A stretch of DNA of 64,000 bases from an uncultured delta proteobacterium (GTDB lineage: Bacteria > Desulfobacterota > Desulfobulbia > Desulfobulbales > Desulfocapsaceae), in NCBI GenBank assembly GCA_903901335.1, contig CAIUQR010000030.1:1-64000 (forward strand), in the 5' to 3' direction. The notes beneath the pieces are model-generated. The model saw nothing but the letters and a program-made list of their open reading frames with translations. It made no database searches and was not told the origin of the DNA. The position numbers and the translations under genes were made by a program. Shown here piece by piece: positions 35,747 through 43,335 of this stretch. Positions within the stretch are counted from its first letter, which is position 1; each line of letters starts with the position of its first letter.

Positions 35747-36678
35747 TAGTTGAGCCGCCGCTTGAGATTTCTGAGGTTATAATGACGGGGTGCGGCATCG
35801 ATAAAGCGGGCGTGCTGGGAAAGAGAAACGCCTGCCCCGCATTCAATCACCGCCTCCACCCCGATCTCCGTCAACTTTTTCAGAACCCCTGGCCAGTGAA
35901 TGGGATGGGAGAGATTCGCCGCTGTCATCTCGATCAATTCCTCTTCGGTGCGTATAAGGCTGTGATCCAGTGCCGACAGCACCGGGCAGATCGGCCGCTG
36001 CCAGTGGAGCGATTCGAGAAAGTTCCGCAGTTCGTGTGAGGCCTCCGCCATGAAGAGCGGGCTGTGAAAGGGGATATCGACAGGTAAGGGGATGGTCTTG
36101 ACGGCGCCGGCCCCTTCGGCCCAGGCAAGCAGGCGGTCCGTCTCCTTTTTATAGCCGACATAGACCCCGGAGCTGGCATTGTTCAGGTTGGCCAGATTCA
36201 CCGATGTCAGCCCTTTTTCGGTAATGACCTCGGCCACCTCATCATGATCGAGACCGATGATAACCACAACACCGAAACGTTTTTCCGGATTGAACTTCCG
36301 GCCGAGCCGATGGGCCTTTGTAATTATGGCCAGGCCGTCGGGAAATGAGATTGCCCCCGCTGCCGCCAGGGCCGCATAGATGCCGAGACTATGGCCGCCC
36401 ACCAGCTTCGGGACGAGGCCATATTCGCCAAAAACCCGGAAGGTGCCGCAGGCAAACACATAGGCAAAGACCTCGTGGCTGAACTGGTCACCCTCAAAGG
36501 TCGCGTTCTGTAAAAGCGAGGCAGCAAGATCGACACCTGCCATCTCTGAGCCTTGCCGGATAAAGGGCTCGATGACGGTCCGGTATTTCCGGTAAAACTG
36601 GCCTTCCCTGCCGAAGGGCTTTACCCCGATACCGGGGAAGAGGAAGACCCATTCGCGGGTGTCGTCAAAGAGCGTCAT
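35743..36678 (-). CDS. FabD-like (malonyl-)acyltransferase
   Basis: The 311-residue protein carries the acyltransferase nucleophile S97 in GGHSLGIYAALAAAG and the general base H205 in PFHSPLF, with ECGAGVSLSQH near the end. In FabD an Arg in a RGxxM segment selects malonyl; here the segment reads AHRLGRKF, so extender specificity is unclear. It overlaps the KAS III gene by 14 bp. It would load an ACP in the same operon. Confidence 0.88.
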   Translation of the reverse strand: MTLFDDTREWVFLFPGIGVKPFGREGQFYRKYRTVIEPFIRQGSEMAGVDLAASLLQNATFEGDQFSHEVFAYVFACGTFRVFGEYGLVPKLVGGHSLGIYAALAAAGAISFPDGLAIITKAHRLGRKFNPEKRFGVVVIIGLDHDEVAEVITEKGLTSVNLANLNNASSGVYVGYKKETDRLLAWAEGAGAVKTIPLPVDIPFHSPLFMAEASHELRNFLESLHWQRPICPVLSALDHSLIRTEEELIEMTAANLSHPIHWPGVLKKLTEIGVEAVIECGAGVSLSQHARFIDAAPRHYNLRNLKRRLNY

Positions 36679-37780
36679 AGGTCAGAACATACCCCGCCTG
36701 CATAAATTTGCTCACCTCGGTGACAAAGCTTACGATACAGTCACCGGGGTTGAATCGCTCTTCCCGGATGATCTTATCCAGGCAGATGAAGGCCATCGGT
36801 GGCCCGCAGTAGCCCAGCTGGTCCAGTTTGGAGTAAAAGATCGAATCATGCAGTCCGAGCTGCAGGAACTCCTCTTTGATCGAGTCGACGATATGCTTAG
36901 TGGGCAGGTTGATCTGAAAGTGGCGAACGGCATCGAGGGAAACTGAACTCCTAGCCATCATGCGCTGAAACCCCTTCAGGAAAATGGAGCCGCCCTCCTC
37001 CTGGAAGTCGCTGGTGGAGAGGGCGTTTCTGAACCTCTGGCGCAGGTGATGGTAGCCCAGCTCGAACTCCTCTTTCGGGTTCAGCCAGAGGGCGGGGCGG
37101 AGGTTGAACATCAACGATGGCCGCTTCCCTCCGATGGATTCGATAAAAGTGGTTTCGACCCGCAGATCCTGGGGGTGCCTTTTTTCGGAGGACAGCACCA
37201 GCGCCCCCGCCCCGTCAGAGAGGAACCAGCGCAGGAACAGGGACTCCTTGTCGGCCAGCGGCTGGTTGTAATACTCGGCCCGGAGCTCGGAAGAGGCTAT
37301 ATTCGCGGACAGGACCAAGGCATTGCGATTCTGGCCGGACTTGAGCAGCTGATGGCCGAGATAGAGTGCCTTGTAGGCCGAGGTGCAGTTGGCATGGATC
37401 GAAACCTCGTCGCAGGTTTCGATGCCAAGCGCCTCCTGGATCCGGACCGAGGCGGTGGGCATCTGGTCCTGGTGGGCCGAGCCGTAACAGATCAGATCGA
37501 TATCCGAAGGCGTGAGCCCGGCGGCCTTGAGGGCCTTTTTGGCAGCGGCGACTGCCATGGTGATATTGTCCTCGGTAAAGATCCTGGTCTTGGGATCGAT
37601 GGCATAGTGGACATAGTGAATATCGAGGAGTTCGCGCATCACCGGGTGGGTCCGCTCGATCCATTTCCGGATCTTTTCCGGAGCCTGATCAAGCTCTCCC
37701 AGGATCTTTGGAATATCATCGAAGGCAACAGGTTTGCCGGGAAGATAACTGCCGCTGCCGCAGATATAGACCGCATTCAT
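36665..37780 (-). CDS. KAS III (FabH-like) protein with altered catalytic triad
   Basis: The 371-residue thiolase-fold protein has the nucleophile C132 in SIHANCTSAYKALYLG. The FabH motif HQAN reads HFQIN (287-291), with Phe288 where the catalytic His is expected, and the Asn of YGNTSAAS is replaced: QLGYCGPPMA with Tyr324. Condensing enzymes of this family need Cys-His-Asn. Similar changes occur in KAS III homologues that act as acyltransferases or starter-selecting enzymes. His296 (TKHIVDS) could replace the base. It overlaps KAS II by 4 bp (ATGA). Not certain whether it condenses, primes or transfers. Confidence 0.88.
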   Translation of the reverse strand: MNAVYICGSGSYLPGKPVAFDDIPKILGELDQAPEKIRKWIERTHPVMRELLDIHYVHYAIDPKTRIFTEDNITMAVAAAKKALKAAGLTPSDIDLICYGSAHQDQMPTASVRIQEALGIETCDEVSIHANCTSAYKALYLGHQLLKSGQNRNALVLSANIASSELRAEYYNQPLADKESLFLRWFLSDGAGALVLSSEKRHPQDLRVETTFIESIGGKRPSLMFNLRPALWLNPKEEFELGYHHLRQRFRNALSTSDFQEEGGSIFLKGFQRMMARSSVSLDAVRHFQINLPTKHIVDSIKEEFLQLGLHDSIFYSKLDQLGYCGPPMAFICLDKIIREERFNPGDCIVSFVTEVSKFMQAGYVLTYDAL

Positions 37781-39030
37781 GGCCTTTCCTCTCCTTCTCG
37801 GCGTAAATGGTCATATGCCGAGAAGATATTCACCCCATTGTGGCCGCCGAAGGCAAAGGAGTTGGACATCACATGGCGCAGGTCTTTTTCCCGGGCCTGC
37901 AGCGGTACATAATCCAGATCGAGCCTGGGATCGGGGTGGGTCAGGTTGATGGTCGGCGGGATGATACCTTCGTACAACGCCTTGCAGGAAATAACAGCTT
38001 CGACCCCGCCGCTGCCTGCAAGACAGTGGCCGGTCATGGATTTTGTCGAGGAGACCGGGATCTCGTGAGCCCTGTCGGCAAAAACCGTTTTGATGGCCAG
38101 GGTCTCATAGAGATCGTTCAGGTTCGTCGAGGTGCCGTGGGCATTGATATAATCGATGTCACCGAGGGTAAGTCCGCTCTCCTGCAGCGCCCGCTGCATG
38201 CATCCGGCCATCCCTTTGCCGTCCGGCTCCGGAGAGAGGATGTTGTAAGACTCGGTGTAAAATCCCGGATAATGCATTTGCGCATAGATCCGGGCCTCCC
38301 GTCTACGGGCATGATCCAGGGATTCCAGCACCAGGATCCCTCCTCCCTCCCCGATCACGAAACCGGAACGTTTCGCATCGAAGGGCCTGGAGGCGGTTGC
38401 CGGGTCGCCGGTTGCCTCGGCCAGGGCTAGGAGGTCGCAGAATCCTTCGATGTCGGGATAATTGAGTGAAGAATCAACGGAGCCGCAGAGAACCACGTCG
38501 CATTGTCCGGAACGGATGAGGCCGTAAGCCGCTCCCATCGCATACACCCCGGAGGAACAGGCGGTACCGATGATGAAAGACGGACCGTGCAGTTTCCAGT
38601 TCAGCGAGATCCAGGAAACGGGTGCATTGGGCATGTTTTTCAGGATACGCATCTCCTCTTTCCCGACTTCGCCTGGGACATAAGAGGTTCCGGTGGAGCC
38701 CAGAATCACCCCGATCCGGCTGCGGTCAAGCCGTTCCATATCAAGCTGCGCATCGGCGATGGCCATTTCGGCAGTGAGCAGGCCGATCTGGGTGGAGCGG
38801 GTCATCTGGCTGCGTTTTCGTTTTTTGATATGGCTCTGAAAGAGGGCATCCGCCGCCTGTGGCAATTCCACGCCGAAGGGGCAGGAGAGCCGTGCCGGGT
38901 CCAGGTTCCTGAAAGGCGCCGTGACACTTTTGCCTGCGATCAGCCCCTGCCAGGAGTCGGCAAGGTTGACGCCGAGACCGGTCATCAGGCCGAGCCCGGT
39001 TATAACAAGAGGTGACGGGTTGGTCTTCAT
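37777..39030 (-). CDS. Beta-ketoacyl-ACP synthase II (FabF-like)
   Basis: The 417-residue enzyme has the full KAS II triad: C158 in GTACSSGVYAMG, H298 in INAHGTSTN and H335 in STKSMTGHCLAGSGG. It condenses malonyl-ACP with an acyl chain. The frame runs on upstream for 128 codons, but that part lies inside the flavoprotein gene and reads as nonsense, so ATG 39030 (ATGA overlap with the preceding stop) is the start. No chain-length factor partner is adjacent, so it probably works as a homodimer. Confidence 0.93.
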   Translation of the reverse strand: MKTNPSPLVITGLGLMTGLGVNLADSWQGLIAGKSVTAPFRNLDPARLSCPFGVELPQAADALFQSHIKKRKRSQMTRSTQIGLLTAEMAIADAQLDMERLDRSRIGVILGSTGTSYVPGEVGKEEMRILKNMPNAPVSWISLNWKLHGPSFIIGTACSSGVYAMGAAYGLIRSGQCDVVLCGSVDSSLNYPDIEGFCDLLALAEATGDPATASRPFDAKRSGFVIGEGGGILVLESLDHARRREARIYAQMHYPGFYTESYNILSPEPDGKGMAGCMQRALQESGLTLGDIDYINAHGTSTNLNDLYETLAIKTVFADRAHEIPVSSTKSMTGHCLAGSGGVEAVISCKALYEGIIPPTINLTHPDPRLDLDYVPLQAREKDLRHVMSNSFAFGGHNGVNIFSAYDHLRREGEERP

Positions 39031-40505
39031 TGTATCCGCTCCGCGGCCAGGATGCCCGACTTCACGCTCTGCATGAAACCGCCGAGCCTGTTGGTCCAGG
39101 CGGAGCCCATCAGCACGTTGGTAACCGGCATCTTCGCTGCCTTGAGTATGTGTCTGTGCGTGCCGGCCGTGCAATTCAGCCCCATGATCGCCCCCAGAGG
39201 GTTGCCGGTGTACCTGGCCATGGTCCGTGGGGTAGCCAGATCCGAGATCACGATATGCTCCCGGAGTCCGGGATATCTTGCGGCAGCCATTGCCAGGAGC
39301 TCCCGGCTGATCCTTTCCTTCTCCCTGTGATACTGAGCCTCGTCCACTGCAAGCCACATCTCCGGGGCGGTCCCACCGATAAGACTCAAGGTATGGCCTC
39401 CCTGTGCGATGCATTCCGGATCCGAATTCCCAGGCGCGGTGATGGAAAAACCCAAGGGTTCGATCCTGCTCGTCTGCTTATCAAAACATCCATCAATATC
39501 CGCATCGGGAAAGACCATGGCGATATGGCAATCCATCCCGAGTTTTTTTGGCGAACAGTCGAGTCCCAGATTGAGGGCGACAACCGAGATCGAAGGCTTC
39601 AATGTCTCCAGATTCCGTCTATACCCCGCAGTAAAAGAGGCCTGTCCGATGAGATTATTTACCATATCAGGGAGATTATTACCCCCGATAATCGCATCAC
39701 AGGGCAGCTGCCGTCCATCTGAGACGCGGACGGCAACGGCCTTTTTTCGTTCAATGATAATCCTCTTGGCAGCCGTGTTGGTGAGAAGCGTTCCCCCCAG
39801 TTGGAGAAAGCGCTCCCTCAGACAATCCGTCAGCTTCTGGCCGCCGCCGGCGATGGTGTACATCCCGTTTTTCATCAGCAGAAAGAACATCATCATAAAA
39901 TTCACGGTCGGAAAATCCCGCATCGGGATACCCATGAAGACGGCCGGCTGGAACAGGATGGCCATGAGCCGTTCATCGTGGAAAAAACGTTGAAGATAGG
40001 TCCTGGTCGGCAGCATTGAATGCTGTAAGAACGCCGGGATTTTCGGAATAAAAGGCGGGATGGAACGGTAGCCGGAAACCCTGTGGTCAAAGAGACGGGC
40101 ATAAACAGTAGCATATTTTTCCAGGTCATGGCGAAAAAGCCGAATCCCTTTTTCCTCGGCCGGGAATTCCAGGGTGAGGGATTCGAGAAGTGTGTCATAG
40201 TCGCCCGGCATCTGAAAGAGAGAGTCGCCGAGATGAACCCGGAATCCTTGGCGCAGGCGGATAAACCGAACGGAATCGGAGAGTCCCAGGGTCTCGATCA
40301 TAGCGGCGAATTCCTGGCCCGGTCCGCCGGCCGGAACCACATGCAGGGCGAGATCGAAGGTAAATTTTTGCCTGCGAAACGAGACGGCATACCCTCCGAC
40401 CCGGGGTTCTTTTTCGAGAAGGGTTACACAATGTCCCCGCTGCAGGAGTCTAACTCCACTTGCTAGACCGCCGAGTCCCGCGCCTATCACAACCACGTTC
40501 GCCAT
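39027..40505 (-). CDS. Phytoene desaturase / retinol saturase-like FAD oxidoreductase
   Basis: The 492-residue flavoprotein starts with the dinucleotide-binding turn VVVIGAGLGGLASGVRLLQR and EKEPRVGGYAVSFRRQ, and has GGGQKLTDCLRERFLQLGG and the C-terminal MGSAWTNRLGGFMQSVKSG typical of CrtI, CrtISO and RetSat. These enzymes desaturate, isomerise or saturate conjugated polyenes. In this operon the substrate would be a polyene acyl chain, not a C40 carotenoid, as no crtB-like gene is near. ATG 40505 is chosen, 2 bp after the transferase stop. Confidence 0.9.
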   Translation of the reverse strand: MANVVVIGAGLGGLASGVRLLQRGHCVTLLEKEPRVGGYAVSFRRQKFTFDLALHVVPAGGPGQEFAAMIETLGLSDSVRFIRLRQGFRVHLGDSLFQMPGDYDTLLESLTLEFPAEEKGIRLFRHDLEKYATVYARLFDHRVSGYRSIPPFIPKIPAFLQHSMLPTRTYLQRFFHDERLMAILFQPAVFMGIPMRDFPTVNFMMMFFLLMKNGMYTIAGGGQKLTDCLRERFLQLGGTLLTNTAAKRIIIERKKAVAVRVSDGRQLPCDAIIGGNNLPDMVNNLIGQASFTAGYRRNLETLKPSISVVALNLGLDCSPKKLGMDCHIAMVFPDADIDGCFDKQTSRIEPLGFSITAPGNSDPECIAQGGHTLSLIGGTAPEMWLAVDEAQYHREKERISRELLAMAAARYPGLREHIVISDLATPRTMARYTGNPLGAIMGLNCTAGTHRHILKAAKMPVTNVLMGSAWTNRLGGFMQSVKSGILAAERIQ

Positions 40506-40507
40506 CG

Positions 40508-40894
40508 CTATCTCCTGCCGAAAACATGGACGATCACCACCTGTTCTCCCGTTCGCGGAGAAAAAAAACCGGCTGTGCAATCGCTGACGTTGTTCTGTTG
40601 CGAGAACGACAGGACCGGACGCTGGAATTGTTGTCCGGGGACGAAGAACAGCTCACATTCGGTGAAGTTGAAAGGAACGCCCAAGGCTTTGAATACCGCC
40701 TCCTTGCAGCAGAAAGAGGAGCAAAAGCCCAGAGCCTTGTCGGGAAGGGTCCGGATATGTTCAACTTCTTTTCTGGAGAACACCATCGGCAGCGGATCGT
40801 TCTGATCCGCATAGCAAGAAAAACGTGCTATCGTCTCGCCATCGACTCCGCATCCGATAAGCGTCCGGTCCGACTCAGAGCTGAACGTTAACAA
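40508..40894 (-). CDS. 4'-phosphopantetheinyl transferase (AcpS-like)
   Basis: The 128-residue protein has both catalytic motifs of holo-ACP synthases: GVDGETIARF with D18 and E20, and SSFCCKEAVFKALG with K64 and E65. The C-terminal SxSH motif is lost (it reads LSFSQQNN). It should attach phosphopantetheine to the ACPs of this locus. It overlaps the ACP gene by 20 bp. A second AcpS-like gene at 33584-33946 has the SISH motif but lacks the Glu, so the two look complementary. Confidence 0.85.
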   Translation of the reverse strand: MLTFSSESDRTLIGCGVDGETIARFSCYADQNDPLPMVFSRKEVEHIRTLPDKALGFCSSFCCKEAVFKALGVPFNFTECELFFVPGQQFQRPVLSFSQQNNVSDCTAGFFSPRTGEQVVIVHVFGRR

Positions 40895-41186
40895 TATTGT
40901 TGCCGTGCTGAATGATGGCCTTGGTCAGGCTGATCACCTGGCCCAGGGTATTGGCGGGTTTTTCCATCAGATGATGCCCAAGTGTTTTCAGCTCAATGGT
41001 AAGCTCATACCGTTTTCTGACTAGTTCAAGAAGCGATAAGAGCATAAGGGAATCACCTTCAAGTTCTTCGATGATGTCGGTGGTATCACGAAGGTCATCC
41101 AGGTCCACATCACATTCCTCAGAAAAATAGCTATAGACCATCTTTCTGATTTCATTCTCTATTTCAGGTGTTATTGATCGGGTCAT
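40875..41186 (-). CDS. Acyl carrier protein of the lipid operon
   Basis: The 103-residue protein has an ACP-like helical pattern with EELEGDSLMLLSLLELVRKR and S46 as the prosthetic-group site. It is longer than a fatty-acid ACP and rather divergent, as usual for dedicated carriers. ATG 41186 is preferred; a TTG at 41207 would add seven basic residues. The PPTase gene begins inside its 3' end. It is the second ACP gene of the 25-43 kb region. Confidence 0.83.
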   Translation of the reverse strand: MTRSITPEIENEIRKMVYSYFSEECDVDLDDLRDTTDIIEELEGDSLMLLSLLELVRKRYELTIELKTLGHHLMEKPANTLGQVISLTKAIIQHGNNIVNVQL

Positions 41187-41207
41187 TCTTTTTCTCAATG
41201 CAGACAA

Positions 41208-41405
41208 TCGGAGTCAATCGAGCCTTTCTTGTATCCTGCTGGGGGACAGAGGGATTTTGTATTCGTACTGGGCACATAGCCTCTCTCCTCCAGTCGGATC
41301 GATTACTGTATCAATTCTGACCGGATGCTGCAATAAGTTTTATTCTCAGAAACCGGCTTTGCCGGGCGGATACAACGCCTGGAAGGGGAGTTTGCCCGGT
41401 AGTTT
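41208..41405. other. Intra-operon gap with a short GC hairpin
   Basis: This is the only gap of real size in the minus-strand operon. It contains CCGGC-TTT-GCCGG at 41353-41365, a compact hairpin without a U-run. It may stabilise the mRNA end or separate expression of the first gene from the eleven others. No gene is seen here. Confidence 0.4.
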
Positions 41406-42941
41406 TTACGCGCATATCGGTCCGGGATCAACCTGCTCAATTTCTTCCAGGATTTCCGCACGATGAGCAGCCGTTGCCTGCAGGTAGCCGTTGAATGAGG
41501 CGATGAGCAGCAGATATTCGATGACATTTCCAATCGACACCTTTTTCTCTCGGGCCAGGCGGAAGAGCAGCCGGTAGAGTTCTTTTTTGGCCGGATTATC
41601 AGTGACCAGATACTGGCGGAACAGGTAGATCATGGACCGAATTTTATCCATGATGCCGATATCCGCCTCGTTGTAATGGGTGAAACGGCCGTTTCCAAGG
41701 GTTATGCAGGCCTTCTGCAAGATGACCTCGTAGCTGAACATGTTCTCGAGCACGGAAAAGTATTTTCTGAACATCTCCGCCTGCGAGATATGCATATAGC
41801 GCATGGTCGGATAGATGCCCAGCATATCGGTGTCGATGGCGTTAACCCTGTCCTCCTGTTTCATCCGATCATAGAGGTCCGTGCCCGGATAGGCGGTCAA
41901 AATATTCAAGGAAACCATTGAGATCGCGTTTTTTACCGTAAAATCGAAGATCGTATCGAAGGCATCGAGGTGATCGGAATCAAATCCGACAATAAAAGAG
42001 CCGATCACATGGATGCCGTGATTGTGAATGGTCTTGATGCCCTGTTCGAATTTCTCTCTCTTGTTGTGGTGTTTCCCGGCCTCCTGCAGGGAGGCGTCGT
42101 CCAGAGATTCGATACCGATAAAAATGGAAGTGCAGCCGGCCGCAGCCATCTTGGTCAGCAAGTCCTCATCATCGCAGAGATCGAGACTTGCCTGACACAT
42201 CCAGGAAATCTTCAGCGGTTTCAACCTCTCCATCAGGGCATGGGCGTATTTTTTATCGGCGGTCAGGTTGTCATCGGCAAAGGTCAGCTGCCTCTTCGGC
42301 AGCGCTTCGATCTCGGCAATGACATTATCAATCTCCCGGTAGCGATGCCGTGGCCCCAGCATATTCCTGACTGCACAGAAATCGCATTTATACGGACAGC
42401 CACGGGAAACCTGCACCGGTATTGCCATAAACTTTTCGGTTGCGATCAGATCCCAGCGCGGCACCGGACTTTTTTTGAAGTCGCAGACGGCGGCATTTTT
42501 ATAGGTCGGTTGCAGTGTTCCCCTTTCAAAGTCGCAAAGACATTGCTGCCAGGCGCCTTCGGCCTCGCAGATCACCACCGCGTCGGCATGTTCCAGGCTC
42601 AACTCCACATTGAAGCTGACCTGTGGCCCGCCCATCACAACGGGAATCTCCTTTTCCCGGAATCTGTCGGCAATTTCATATCCTCTTTTAACGGAATTGC
42701 CGAGGGCGGTGATCCCGACAATATCCGGTCGCAGAGAAAAATCAACGGCCTCGGCCTCCTCATCGATAATGTGGATATCGTAATGTGCAGGCGTTATGGC
42801 CGCGATTGTCGGCAGGGAGAGCAGCGGGACAGGGGCTTTTTTACCCATCACCTCGCAGAGTTCCTTGAAATCCCAGAAATAGCGGAGCCTTCGTCTGGGG
42901 TTGATCAATAACAGTGAATAGCGCCGCTGGGTTGCAGTCAT
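41406..42941 (-). CDS. B12-binding-domain radical SAM protein, first gene of the lipid operon
   Basis: The 511-residue protein has a cobalamin-binding-like domain (LLSLPTIAAITPAHYDIHII, PDIVGITALGNSVKRGYEIA, VVMGGPQVSF) and a radical SAM core with C182, C186 and C189 in RGCPYKCDFCAV; GSFIVGFDSDHLDAFDTIF and NILTAYPGTDLYDRM resemble hopanoid HpnP/HpnJ-type enzymes and other lipid modifiers. A 120-residue helical C-terminal part is unassigned. It leads the operon, with about 390 bp of upstream DNA shared with the divergent glycosidase-like gene. Confidence 0.9.
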   Translation of the reverse strand: MTATQRRYSLLLINPRRRLRYFWDFKELCEVMGKKAPVPLLSLPTIAAITPAHYDIHIIDEEAEAVDFSLRPDIVGITALGNSVKRGYEIADRFREKEIPVVMGGPQVSFNVELSLEHADAVVICEAEGAWQQCLCDFERGTLQPTYKNAAVCDFKKSPVPRWDLIATEKFMAIPVQVSRGCPYKCDFCAVRNMLGPRHRYREIDNVIAEIEALPKRQLTFADDNLTADKKYAHALMERLKPLKISWMCQASLDLCDDEDLLTKMAAAGCTSIFIGIESLDDASLQEAGKHHNKREKFEQGIKTIHNHGIHVIGSFIVGFDSDHLDAFDTIFDFTVKNAISMVSLNILTAYPGTDLYDRMKQEDRVNAIDTDMLGIYPTMRYMHISQAEMFRKYFSVLENMFSYEVILQKACITLGNGRFTHYNEADIGIMDKIRSMIYLFRQYLVTDNPAKKELYRLLFRLAREKKVSIGNVIEYLLLIASFNGYLQATAAHRAEILEEIEQVDPGPICA

Positions 42942-43335
42942 AATGGTTGAAGTTTTCTTCTCCAGGAGAGAAATGTTTTCTCAATTTTGAGTGCGACGGG
43001 GAACCTTGAAAATAGAATCCGTTGAGGAAAAACTGTGTCCTTAAAAGGTCCTTCCGGAAAGGCCTGCTGTCCTTCTTCCGATAAAGACTCACGAATATAT
43101 ACGGATCCGGCAAGGACTGTCCATCGAAAAGGGCAGGAAAATTGCGAAAATGTGTTTTTACCTTAACAATCACGTTTTGGATTGCTGCAAAGATATCCTC
43201 GTTTTCCGGCATTTTTCAGGTTGGAGCGTGGTGAATTTTATGGTAAGGCTGACACATTATCAAAAGAGAAGGTTTTCAGGTTTCAGTCAACGGCCTGAAG
43301 ATCGAAGACTATCAAAATTCTTCCTCCTTACCCCC
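42942..43335. promoter_or_regulatory. Divergent regulatory region with an imperfect 20-bp palindrome
   Basis: This region separates the minus-strand lipid operon from the plus-strand secreted protein. At 43046-43065 there is a near-palindrome, AGGTCCTTCCGGAAAGGCCT, with eight of ten positions paired and one wobble. It could be an operator or a small hairpin. No clear sigma-70 promoter stands out. Reading frames that cross it lack codon or family support. Confidence 0.35.

Noticed and set aside
39031-39414. N-terminal extension of the KAS II frame
   Set aside because: These 128 codons lie inside the flavoprotein gene on the same strand, read as low-quality sequence, and KAS II proteins begin near VITGLGLMTGLG.
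31605-42941. Calling the operon a ladderane biosynthesis cluster
   Set aside because: Only the general gene set is alike; ladderane genes themselves are not proven by function and the product cannot be deduced from sequence.
42841-43212. A 123-codon minus-strand frame over the start of the radical SAM gene
   Set aside because: It overlaps the firm 5' end of the radical SAM gene in another frame, has no known motif and no ribosome-binding site.
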